Source: Isoperla grammatica | Taxonomy: Eukaryota > Arthropoda > Insecta > Plecoptera > Perlodidae | Reading direction: 5' to 3' | Length of the DNA stretch: 64,000 bases | Assembly (NCBI GenBank): GCA_945910005.1 | Contig: CAMDTW010000545.1 | Coordinates: forward strand, 60,925-124,924 | Shown here: one piece after another, positions 10,440 to 21,704 of the stretch | Layout of the letters: each line of letters opens with the position of its first letter | Numbering within the stretch: position 1 is the stretch's first letter | Position numbers and translations under genes: made by a program | The notes under the pieces: model-generated | What the model was told of the DNA's origin: nothing | Databases searched by the model: none | The model's input: the letters and a program-made list of their open reading frames with translations, nothing else

Positions 10440-11272
10440 ATCGTTGTTTTAGAGCGTTTCAGGCTCCAATAAGCACAATTTGTCCATTTCGTCACATTTC
10501 GATAACTTCTATAGAAGTTACACCCTCCGTCGAAAAATAAGAATTATAGGTTGCATTCTCAAGAGTATAATGAAAATGCATAAATTGAGTTTTTTCGTCG
10601 TTTTTGGTTAAAATATGCATAAAAAATAGAAATTGGCTGATTTCAGTCTATCTACCACAAACTTCCAGTTTTAAGAGGAATCTTGCATAAGGCCGGGATT
10701 CCTAAGGGTTTCAACCAAAGTTGACAAATCGTTGTTTTAGAGCGTTTCAGGCTCTAATAAGCACAATTTGTCCATTTCGTCACATTTCGATATCTTCTAT
10801 AGAAGTTACACCCTCCGTCGAAAAATAAGAATTATAGGTTGCATTCTTCAAGAGTATAATGAAAATGCATAAATTGAGTTTTTTCGTCGTTTTTGGTAAA
10901 AATATGGATAAAATATAGAAATTGGCTGATTTCAGTCTATCTACCACAAACTTCGAGTTTTAAGAGGAATCTTGCATACAGCTGGGATTCCTAAGGGTTT
11001 CAACCAAATTGCACAAATCGTTGTTTTAGAGCGTTTCAGGCTCCAATAAGCACAATTTGTCCATTTCGTCACATTACGATAACTTCTATAGAAGTAACAC
11101 CCTCCGTTGAAAAATAAGAATTATAGGCTGCATTCTTCAAGAGTATAATGAAAATGCATAAATTGAGTTTTTGCGTCGTTTTTGGTTAAAATATGCATAA
11201 AATATAGAAATTGGCTGATTTAAGTCTATCTACCACAAACTTCCAGTTTTAAGAGGAATCTTGCATATGGCT

Positions 11273-11561
11273 GGGATTCCTAAGGGTTTACACCAAATTG
11301 CACAAATCGTTGTTTTAGAGCGTTTCAGGCTCCAATAAGCACAATTTGTCCATTTCGTCACATTTCGATAACTTCTATAGAAGTTACACCCTCCGTTGAA
11401 AAATAAGAATTATAGGCTGCATTCTTCAAGAGTATTATGAAAATGCATAAATTGAGTTTTTTCGTCGTTTTTGGTAAAAATATGCATAAAATATAGAAAT
11501 TGGCTGATTTCAGTGTATCTACCACAAACTTCCAGTTTTAACAGGAATCTTGCATACGGCT
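11273..11561 (+). repeat. Monomer subtype i (CATATGGCTGGG/GTTTACACC)
   Basis: Marked by TTGCATATGGCTGGG at its start and GGGTTTACACCAAATTGCAC in place of GGGTTTCAACC. The following GGTAAAAATATGC and TTTCAGTGTATC are also frequent. It usually lies directly before the divergent CCAACCG subtype (here, 22.5 kb, 24.6 kb, 26.9 kb, 48.7 kb, 53.6 kb), or carries a CCAACCG second half itself near 28.3 and 59.1 kb. It therefore forms a two-monomer cassette with subtype h. A relative with CGGCTGGG but the same GTTTACACC occurs at 31.8, 33.2, 35.5 and 41.0 kb. Confidence 0.8.
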
Positions 11562-11850
11562 GGGATTCCTAAGGGTTTCAACCAAAGTTGACAAATCGTT
11601 GTTTTAGAGCGTTTCAGGCTCCATTAAGCACAATTTGTCCATTTCGTCACATTTCGATAACTACTTTAGAAGTTACACCAACCGTTGAAAAATAATAATG
11701 TTAGTGTGCATTCTGAAAGAGTATTATGAAAATGCATACATTGAGTTTTTTGGTCGTTTTTGGTTAAAATATGCATAAAATATAGAAATTGGCTGATTTT
11801 AGTCTATCTACCACAAACTTCCAGTTTTAAGAGGAATCTTGCATACGGCC
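11562..11850 (+). repeat. Monomer subtype h (divergent, CCAACCG)
   Basis: The most divergent subtype. Diagnostic bases run together over the middle of the monomer: AACTACTTTAGAAG, CACCAACCGTTG, AATAATAATGTTAG, GTGCATTCTGAAAGAG, GTATTATG, and TTTTTTGGTCG. The palindrome is altered but still pairs 7 of 9 positions. CCAACCG occurs 20 times: 412, 11678, 22943, 24965, 26123, 27285, 28444, 29595, 32193, 33630, 35941, 37964, 41431, 47088, 49110, 51999, 54022, 56332, 59221 and 61245. Only two copies lie before 22.9 kb. Spacings thereafter are whole monomer counts (7, 4, 4, 4, 4, 9, 5, 8, 7, 12, 20, 7, 10, 7, 8, 10, 7), allowing for small indels. Confidence 0.88.
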
Positions 11851-11951
11851 GGGATTCCTAAGGGTTTCAACCAAAGTTGACAAATCGTTGTTTTAAAGCG
11901 TTTCAGGCTCCAATAAGCACAATTTGTCCATTTCGTCACATTTCGATATTT

Positions 11952-14900
11952 TCCATAGAAGTTACACCCTCCGTTGAAAAATAAGAATTATAGGCTGCAT
12001 TCTTCAAGAGTATAATGAAAATGCATAAATTGAGTTTTTTCGTCGTTTTTGGTTAAAATATGCATAAAATATAAAAATTGGCTGATTTTAGTCTATCTAC
12101 CACAATCTTCCAGTTTTAAGAGGAATCTTGCATACGGCTGGGATTCCTAAGGGTTTCAACCAAATTGCACAAATCGTTATTTTTGAGCGTTTCAGGCTCC
12201 AATAAGCACAATTTGTCCATTTCGTCACATTTCGATAACTTCTATAGAAGTTACACCCTCCGTTGAAAAATAAGAATTATAGACTGCATTCTTCAAGAGT
12301 ATAATGAAAATGCATAAATTGAGTTTTTTCGTCGTTTTTGGTTAAAATATGCATAAAATATAGAAATTGGCTGATTTTAGTCTATCTACCACAAACTTCC
12401 AGTTTTAAGAGGAATCTTGCATACGGCTGGGATTCCTAAGGGTTTCAACCAAATTGCACAAATCGTTGTTTTAGAGCGTTTCAGGCTCCAATAAGCACAA
12501 TTTGTCCATTTCGTCACATTTCGATAACTTCTATAGAAGTTACACCCTCCGTCGAAAAATAAGAATTATAGGTTGCATTCTCAAGAGTATAATGAAAATG
12601 CATAAATTGAGTTTTTTCGTCGTTTTTGGTTGAAATATGCATAAAAAATAGAAATTGGCCGATTTCAGTCTATCTACCACAAACTTCCAGTTTTAAGAGG
12701 AATCTTGCATAAGGCCGGGATTCCTAAGGGTTTCAACCAAAGTTGACAAATCGTTGTTTTAGAGCGTTTCAGGCTCTAATAAGCACAATTTGTCCATTTC
12801 GTCACATTTCGATATCTTCTATAGAAGTTAGACCCTCCGTCGAAAAATAAGAATTATAGGTTGCATTCTTCAAGAGTATAATGAAAATGCATAAATTGAG
12901 TTTTTTCGTCGTTTTTGGTTAAAATATGGATAAAATATAGAAATTGGCTGATTTCAGTCTATCTACCACAAACTTCGAGTTTTAAGAGGAATCTTGCATA
13001 CAGCTGGGATTCCTAAGGGTTTCAACCAAAGTTGACAAATCGTTGTTTTAAAACGTTTCAGGCTCCAATAAGCACAATTTGTCCATTTCGTCACATTTCG
13101 ATAACTTCTATAGAAGTAACACCCTCCGTTGAAAAATAAGAATTATAGGCTGCATTCTTCAAGAGTATAATGAAAATGCATAAATTGAGTTTTTTTGTCG
13201 TTTTTGGTTAAAATATGCATAAAATATAGAAATTGGCTGATTTAAGTCAATCTACCACAAACTTCGAGTTTTAAGAGGAATCTTGCATACAGCTGGGATT
13301 CCTAAGGGTTTCAACCAAAGTTGACAAATCGTTGTTTTAGAGCGTTTCAGGCTCCAATAAGCACAATTTGTCCATTTCGTCACATTTCGATAACTTCTAT
13401 AGAAGTTACACCCTCCGTTGAAAAATAAGATTTATAGGCTGCATTCTTCAAGAGTATAATGAAAATGCATAAATTGAGTTTTTTCGTCGTTTTTGTTTAA
13501 AATATGCATAAAATATAAAAATTGGCTGATTTTAGTCTATCTACCACAAACTTCCAGTTTTAAGAGGAATCTTGCATACGGCTGGGATTCCTAAGGGTTT
13601 CAACCAAATTGCACAAATCGTTGTTTTAGAGCGTTTCAGGCTCCAATAAGCACAATTTGTCCATTTTGTCACATTTCGATAACTTCTATAGAAGTTACAC
13701 CCTCCGTTGAAAAATAAGAATTATAGGCTGCATTCTTCAAGAGTATAATGAAAATGCATAAATTGAGTTTTTTCGTCGTTTTTGGTTAAAATATGCATAA
13801 AATATAGAAATTGGCTGATTTTAGTCTATCTACCACAAACTTCCAGTTTTAAGAGGAATCTTGCATACGGCTGGGATTCCTAAGGGTTTCAACCAAATTG
13901 CACAAATCGTTGTTTTAGAGCGTTTCAGGCTCCAATAAGCACAATTTGTCCATTTCGTCACATTTCGATAACTTCTATAGAAGTTACACCCTCCGTCGAA
14001 AAATAAGAATTATAGGTTGCATTCTCAAGAGTATAATGAAAATGCATAAATTGAGTTTTTTCGTCGTTTTTGGTTAAAATATGCATAAAAAATAGAAATT
14101 GGCTGATTTCAGTCTATCTACCACAAACTTCCAGTTTTAAGAGGAATCTTGCATAAGGCCGGGATTCCTAAGGGTTTCAACCAAAGTTGACAAATCGTTG
14201 TTTTAGAGCGTTTCAGGCTCTAATAAGCACAATTTGTCCATTTCGTCACATTTCGATATCTTCTATAGAAGTTACACCCTCCGTCGAAAAATAAGAATTA
14301 TAGGTTGCATTCTTCAAGAGTATAATGAAAATGCATAAATTGAGTTTTTTCGTCGTTTTTGGTTAAAATATGGATAAAATATAGAAATTGGCTGATTTCA
14401 GTCTATCTACCACAAACTTCGAGTTTTAAGAGGAATCTTGCATACAGCTGGGATTCCTAAGGGTTTCAACCAAAGTTGACAAATCGTTGTTTTAGAGCGT
14501 TTCAGGCTCCAATAAGCACAATTTGTCCATTTCGTCACATTTCGATATCTTCTATAGAAGTTACACCCTCCGTCGAAAAATAAGAATTATAGGTTGCATT
14601 CTTCAAGAGTATAATGAAAATGCATAAATTGAGTTTTTTCTTCATTTTTGGTTAAAATATGGTAAAATATAGAAATTGGCTGATTTCAGTCTATCTACCA
14701 CAAACTTCGAGTTTTAAGAGGAATCTTGCATACAGCTGGGATTCCTAAGGGTTTCAACCAAAGTTGACAAATCGTTGTTTTAGAGCGTTTCAGGCTCCAA
14801 TTAGCACAATTTGTCCATTTCGTCACATTTCGATAACTTCTATAGAAGTTACACCCTCCGTTGAAAAATAAGAATTATAGGCTGCATTCTTCAAGAGTAT

Positions 14901-17900
14901 AATGAAAATGCATAAATTGAGTTTTTTCGTCGTTTTTGGTTAAAATATGCATAAAATATAAAAATTGGCTGATTTTAGTCTATCTACCACAAACTTCCAG
15001 TTTAAAGAGGAATCTTGCATACGGCTGGGATTCCTAAGGGTTTCAACCAAATTGCACAAATCGTTGTTTTAGAGCGTTTCAGGCTCCAATAAGCACAATT
15101 TGTCCATTTCGTCACATTTCGATAACTTCTATAGAAGTTACACCCTCCGTTGAAAAATAAGAATTATAGACTGCATTCTTCAAGAGTATAATGAAAATGC
15201 ATAAATTGAGTTTTTTCGTCGTTTTTGGTTAAAATATGCATAAAATATAGAAATTGGCTGATTTTAGTCTATCTACCACAAACTTCCAGTTTTAAGAGGA
15301 ATCTTGCATAAGGCCGGGATTCCTAAGGGTTTCAACCAAAGTTGACAAATCGTTGTTTTAGAGCGTTTCAGGCTCTAATAAGCACAATTTGTCCATTTCG
15401 TCACATTTCGATATCTTCTATAGAAGTTAGACCCTCCGTCGAAAAATAAGAATTATAGGTTGCATTCTTCAAGAGTATAATGAAAATGCATAAATTGAGT
15501 TTTTTCGTCGTTTTTGGTTAAAATATGGATAAAATATAGAAATTGGCTGATTTCAGTCTATCTACCACAAACTTCGAGTTTTAAGAGGAATCTTGCATAC
15601 AGCTGGGATTCCTAAGGGTTTCAACCAAAGTTGACAAATCGTTGTTTTAAAACGTTTCAGGCTCCAATAAGCACAATTTGTCCATTTCGTCACATTTCGA
15701 TAACTTCTATAGAAGTAACACCCTCCGTTGAAAAATAAGAATTATAGGCTGCATTCTTCAAGAGTATAATGAAAATGCATAAATTGAGTTTTTTTGTCGT
15801 TTTTGGTTAAAATATGCATAAAATATAGAAATTGGCTGATTTAAGTCAATCTACCACAAACTTCGAGTTTTAAGAGGAATCTTGCATACAGCTGGGATTC
15901 CTAAGGGTTTCAACCAAAGTTGACAAATCGTTGTTTTAGAGCGTTTCAGGCTCCAATAAGCACAATTTGTCCATTTCGTCACATTTCGATAACTTCTATA
16001 GAAGTTACACCCTCCGTTGAAAAATAAGATTTATAGGCTGCATTCTTCAAGAGTATAATGAAAATGCATAAATTGAGTTTTTTCGTCGTTTTTGTTTAAA
16101 ATATGCATAAAATATAAAAATTGGCTGATTTTAGTCTATCTACCACAAACTTCCAGTTTTAAGAGGAATCTTGCATACGGCTGGGATTCCTAAGGGTTTC
16201 AACCAAATTGCACAAATCGTTGTTTTAGAGCGTTTCAGGCTCCAATAAGCACAATTTGTCCATTTTGTCACATTTCGATAACTTCTATAGAAGTTACACC
16301 CTCCGTTGAAAAATAAGAATTATAGGCTGCATTCTTCAAGAGTATAATGAAAATGCATAAATTGAGTTTTTTCGTCGTTTTTGGTTAAAATATGCATAAA
16401 ATATAAAAATTGGCTGATTTTAGTCTATCTACCACAATCTTCCAGTTTTAAGAGGAATCTTGCATACGGCTGGGATTCCTAAGGGTTTCAACCAAATTGC
16501 ACAAATCGTTATTTTTGAGCGTTTCAGGCTCCAATAAGCACAATTTGTCCATTTCGTCACATTTCGATAACTTCTATAGAAGTTACACCCTCCGTTGAAA
16601 AATAAGAATTATAGACTGCATTCTTCAAGAGTATAATGAAAATGCATAAATTGAGTTTTTTCGTCGTTTTTGGTTAAAATATGCATAAAATATAGAAATT
16701 GGCTGATTTTAGTCTATCTACCACAAACTTCCAGTTTTAAGAGGAATCTTGCATACGGCTGGGATTCCTAAGGGTTTCAACCAAATTGCACAAATCGTTG
16801 TTTTAGAGCGTTTCAGGCTCCAATAAGCACAATTTGTCCATTTCGTCACATTTCGATAATTTCTATAGAAGTTACACCCTCCGTCGAAAAATAAGAATTA
16901 TAGGTTGCATTCTCAAGAGTATAATGAAAATGCATAAATTGAGTTTTTTCGTCGTTTTTGGTTGAAATATGCATAAAAAATAGAAATTGGCCGATTTCAG
17001 TCTATCTACCACAAACTTCCAGTTTTAAGAGGAATCTTGCATAAGGCCGGGATTCCTAAGGGTTTCAACCAAAGTTGACAAATCGTTGTTTTAGAGCGTT
17101 TCAGGCTCTAATAAGCACAATTTGTCCATTTCGTCACATTTCGATATCTTCTATAGAAGTTAGACCCTCCGTCGAAAAATAAGAATTATAGGTTGCATTC
17201 TTCAAGAGTATAATGAAAATGCATAAATTGAGTTTTTTCGTCGTTTTTGGTTAAAATATGGATAAAATATAGAAATTGGCTGATTTCAGTCTATCTACCA
17301 CAAACTTCGAGTTTTAAGAGGAATCTTGCATACAGCTGGGATTCCTAAGGGTTTCAACCAAAGTTGACAAATCGTTGTTTTAAAACGTTTCAGGCTCCAA
17401 TAAGCACAATTTGTCCATTTCGTCACATTTCGATAACTTCTATAGAAGTAACACCCTCCGTTGAAAAATAAGAATTATAGGCTGCATTCTTCAAGAGTAT
17501 AATGAAAATGCATAAATTGAGTTTTTTTGTCGTTTTTGGTTAAAATATGCATAAAATATAGAAATTGGCTGATTTAAGTCAATCTACCACAAACTTCGAG
17601 TTTTAAGAGGAATCTTGCATACAGCTGGGATTCCTAAGGGTTTCAACCAAAGTTGACAAATCGTTGTTTTAGAGCGTTTCAGGCTCCAATAAGCACAATT
17701 TGTCCATTTCGTCACATTTCGATAACTTCTATAGAAGTTACACCCTCCGTTGAAAAATAAGATTTATAGGCTGCATTCTTCAAGAGTATAATGAAAATGC
17801 ATAAATTGAGTTTTTTCGTCGTTTTTGTTTAAAATATGCATAAAATATAAAAATTGGCTGATTTTAGTCTATCTACCACAAACTTCCAGTTTTAAGAGGA

Positions 17901-19010
17901 ATCTTGCATACGGCTGGGATTCCTAAGGGTTTCAACCAAATTGCACAAATCGTTGTTTTAGAGCGTTTCAGGCTCCAATAAGCACAATTTGTCCATTTTG
18001 TCACATTTCGATAACTTCTATAGAAGTTACACCCTCCGTTGAAAAATAAGAATTATAGGCTGCATTCTTCAAGAGTATAATGAAAATGCATAAATTGAGT
18101 TTTTTCGTCGTTTTTGGTTAAAATATGCATAAAATATAGAAATTGGCTGATTTTAGTCTATCTACCACAAACTTCCAGTTTTAAGAGGAATCTTGCATAA
18201 GGCCGGGATTCCTAAGGGTTTCAACCAAAGTTGACAAATCGTTGTTTTAGAGCGTTTCAGGCTCTAATAAGCACAATTTGTCCATTTCGTCACATTTCGA
18301 TATCTTCTATAGAAGTTACACCCTCCGTCGAAAAATAAGAATTATAGGTTGCATTCTTCAAGAGTATAATGAAAATGCATAAATTGAGTTTTTTCGTCGT
18401 TTTTGGTTAAAATATGGATAAAATATAGAAATTGGCTGATTTCAGTCTATCTACCACAAACTTCGAGTTTTAAGAGGAATCTTGCATACAGCTGGGATTC
18501 CTAAGGGTTTCAACCAAAGTTGACAAATCGTTGTTTTAGAGCGTTTCAGGCTCCAATAAGCACAATTTGTCCATTTCGTCACATTTCGATATCTTCTATA
18601 GAAGTTACACCCTCCGTCGAAAAATAAGAATTATAGGTTGCATTCTTCAAGAGTATAATGAAAATGCATAAATTGAGTTTTTTCTTCGTTTTTGGTTAAA
18701 ATATGGATAAAATATAGAAATTGGCTGATTTCAGTCTATCTACCACAAACTTCGAGTTTTAAGAGGAATCTTGCATACAGCTGGGATTCCTAAGGGTTTC
18801 AACCAAAGTTGACAAATCGTTGTTTTAGAGCGTTTCAGGCTCCAATTAGCACAATTTGTCCATTTCGTCACATTTCGATAACTTCTATAGAAGTTACACC
18901 CTCCGTTGAAAAATAAGAATTATAGGCTGCATTCTTCAAGAGTATAATGAAAATGCATAAATTGAGTTTTTTCGTCGTTTTTGGTTAAAATATGCATAAA
19001 ATATAAAAAT
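11952..19010 (+). repeat. Large segmental duplication, copy 2 (7.06 kb)
   Basis: Counterpart of 2131-8901 with one extra monomer. It keeps separate c and d monomers at 15.6-16.2 kb where copy 1 has a single c/d hybrid. It has a private 1-bp deletion (ATATGGTAAAATA near 14661) and TTCTTCATTTTTGG instead of TTCTTCGTTTTTGG near 14641. The match ends sharply at 19010, where ATATAAAAAT runs straight into ATTTCAGTCT. The HOR starts in this copy are 12717, 15316 and 17049. Confidence 0.85.
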
Positions 19011-19016
19011 ATTTCA
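19005..19016. other. Breakpoint junction with 6-bp deletion (19010/19011)
   Basis: The sequence reads ATATAAAAAT then ATTTCAGTCT. Every other monomer has TGGCTG (or a one-base variant) between these parts, so 6 bp are missing. The left side is the tail of a CCAATTAG monomer of the large duplication (matching to 8901); the right side is a TTTCAGTC/CTTCGAG type that normally carries ATATGGATAAAATATAGAAATT. The identity switch coincides exactly with the end of the 7-kb duplication and just precedes the stretch with many single-base indels. It could be a real recombination joint or an assembly join. Confidence 0.75.
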
Positions 19017-21704
19017 GTCTATCTACCACAAACTTCGAGTTTTAAGAGGAATCTTGCATACAGCTGGGATTCCTAAGGGTTTCAACCAAAGTTGACAAAT
19101 CGTTGTTTTAGAGCGTTTCAGGCTCCAATAAGCACAATTTGTCCATTTCGTCACATTTCGATAACTTCTATAGAAGTAACACCCTCCGTTGAAAAATAAG
19201 AATTATAGGCTGCATTCTTCAAGAGTATAATGAAAATGCATAAATTGAGTTTTTTTGTCGTTTTTGGTTAAAATATGCATAAAATATAGAAATTGGCTGA
19301 TTTAAGTCAATCTACCACAAACTTCGAGTTTTAAGAGGAATCTTGCATACAGCTGGGATTCCTAAGGGTTTCAACCACAAGTTGACAAATCGTTGTTTTA
19401 GAGCGTTTCAGGCTCCAATAAGCACAATTTGTCCATTTCGTCACATTTCGATAACTTCTATAGAAGTTACACCCTCCGTTGAAAAATAAGAATTATAGGC
19501 TGCATTCTTCAAGAGGTATAATGAAAATGCATAAATTGAGTTTTTTCGTCGTTTTTGTTTAAAATATGCATAAAATATAAAAATTGGCTGATTTTAGTCT
19601 ATCTACCACAAACTTCCAGTTTTAAGAGGAATCTTGCATACGGCTGGGATTCCTAAGGGTTTCAACCAAATTGCACAAATCGTTGTTTTAGAGCGTTTCA
19701 GGCTCCAATAAGCACAATTTGTCCATTTCGTCACATTTCGATAACTCCTATAGAAGTTACACCCCTCCGTTGAAAAATAAGAATTATAGGCTGCATTCTT
19801 CAAGAGTATAATGAAAATGCATAAATTGAGTTTTTTCGTCGTTTTTGGTTAAAATATGCATAAAATATAGAAATTGGCTGATTTTAGTCTATCTACCACA
19901 AACTTCCAGTTTTAAGAGGAATCTTGCATACGGCTGGGATTCCTAAGGGTTTCAACCAAATTGCACAAATCGTTGTTTTAGAGCGTTTCAGGCTCTAATA
20001 AGCACAATTTGTCCATTTCGTCACATTTCGATAACTTCTATAGAAGTTACACCCTCCGTCGAAAAATAAGAATTATAGGTTGCATTCTCAAGAGTATAAT
20101 GAAAATGCATAAATTGAGTTTTTTCGTCGTTTTTGGTTAAAATATGCATAAAAAATAGAAATTGGCTGATTTCAGTCTATCTACCACAAACTTCCAGTTT
20201 TAAGAGGAATCTTGCATAAGGCCGGGATTCCTAAGGGTTTCAACCAAAGTTGACAAATCGTTGTTTTAGAGCGTTTCAGGCTCTAATAAGCACAATTTGT
20301 CCATTTCGTCACATTTCGATATCTTCTATAGAAGTTACACCCCTCCGTCGAAAAATAAGAATTATAGGTTGCATTCTTCAAGAGTATAATGAAAATGCAT
20401 AAATTGAGTTTTTTCGTCGTTTTTGGTTAAAATATGGATAAAATATAGAAATTGGCTGATTTCAGTCTATCTACCACAAACTTCGAGTTTTAAGGAGGAA
20501 TCTTGCATACAGCTGGGATTCCTAAGGGTTTCAACCAAAGTTGACAAATCGTTGTTTTAGAGCGTTTCAGGCTCCAATAAGCACAATTTGTCCATTTCGT
20601 CACATTTCGATAACTTCTATAGGAAGTTACACCCTCCGTTGAAAAATAAGAATTATAGGCTGCATTCTTCAAGAGTATAATGAAAATGCATAAATTGAGT
20701 TTTTTCGTCGTTTTTGGTTAAAATATGCATAAAATATAAAAATTGGCTGATTTTAGTCTATCTACCACAAACTTCCAGTTTTAAGAGGAATCTTGCATAC
20801 GGCTGGGATTCCTAAGGGTTTCAACCAAATTGCACAAATCGTTGTTTTAGAGCGTTTCAGGCTCCAATAAGCACAATTTGTCCATTTCGTCACATTTCGA
20901 TAACTTCTATAGAAGTTACACCCTCCGTTGAAAAATAAGAATTATAGGCTGCATTCTTCAAGAGTATAATGAAAATGCATAAATTGAGTTTTTTCGTCGT
21001 TTTTGGTTAAAATATGCATAAAAATATAGAAATTGGCTGATGTTAGTCTATCTACCACAAACTTCCAGTTTTAAGAGGAATCTTGCATACGGCTGTGATT
21101 CCTAAGGGTTTCAACCAAATTGCACAAATCGTTGTTTTAGAGCGTTTCAGGCTCCAATAAGCACAATTTGTCCATTTCGTCACATTTCGATAATTTCTAT
21201 AGAAGTTACACCCTCCGTCGAAAAATAAGAATTATAGGTTGCATTCTCAAGAGTATAATGAAAATGCATAAATTGAGTTTTTTCGTCGTTTTTGGTTGAA
21301 ATATGCATAAAAAATAGAAATTGGCCGATTTCAGTCTATCTACCACAAACTTCCAGTTTTAAGAGGAATCTTGCATAAGGCCGGGATTCCTAAGGGTTTC
21401 AACCAAAGTTGACAAATCGTTGTTTTAGAGCGTTTCAGGCTCTAATAAGCACAATTTGTCCATTTCGTCACATTTCGATATCTTCTATAGAAGTTAGACC
21501 CTCCGTCGAAAAATAAGAATTATAGGTTGCATTCTTCAAGAGTATAATGAAAATGCATAAATTGAGTTTTTTCGTCGTTTTTGGTTAAAATATGGATAAA
21601 ATATAGAAATTGGCTGATTTCAGTCTATCTACCACAAACTTCGAGTTTTAAGAGGAATCTTGCATACAGCTGGGATTCCTAAGGGTTTCAACCAAAGTTG
21701 ACAA
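19011..21704 (+). repeat. Satellite copies after the 19010 junction
   Basis: About nine monomers of c-like, d-like, e-like, g, b and j-like types. They carry scattered single-base insertions that interrupt the consensus: CAACCACAAG near 19375, AAGAGGTATAATG near 19514, ACACCCCTCC near 19762 and 20341, TTAAGGAGGAATC near 20494, ATAGGAAGTT near 20622 and AAAAATATAG near 21024. Few of these are shared with other copies. The copy at 21.1-21.4 kb with GATAATTTC and GGTTGAAATATGC is a close match to g copies at 6.75 and 16.85 kb. Confidence 0.75.

Larger units (their letters stand above)
10440..13260 (+). repeat. Segmental duplication, copy 1 (partner 21705-24525)
   Basis: Shared rare variants place this block against 21705-24525 at an offset of 11265 bp: CACATTACGATAAC (11073 and 22338), AATGCATACATTGAG (11731 and 22996), TTTAAAGCG (about 11.9 and 23.16 kb), and subtype b starts 12717 and 23982. 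The order is g, b-like with GGTAAAAATATGG, CATTACG monomer, i, h, GGCCGGG with TTTAAAGCG, f-like, g, b, c-like. It overlaps the start of the other large duplication, so the block from 11.95 to 13.26 kb has two relatives elsewhere in the window. Confidence 0.8.

Noticed and set aside
11678..11851. The divergent CCAACCG monomer as an inserted mobile element
   Set aside because: It is exactly 289 bp, stays in register, aligns to the other monomers along its whole length, and has no terminal repeats or target-site duplication.
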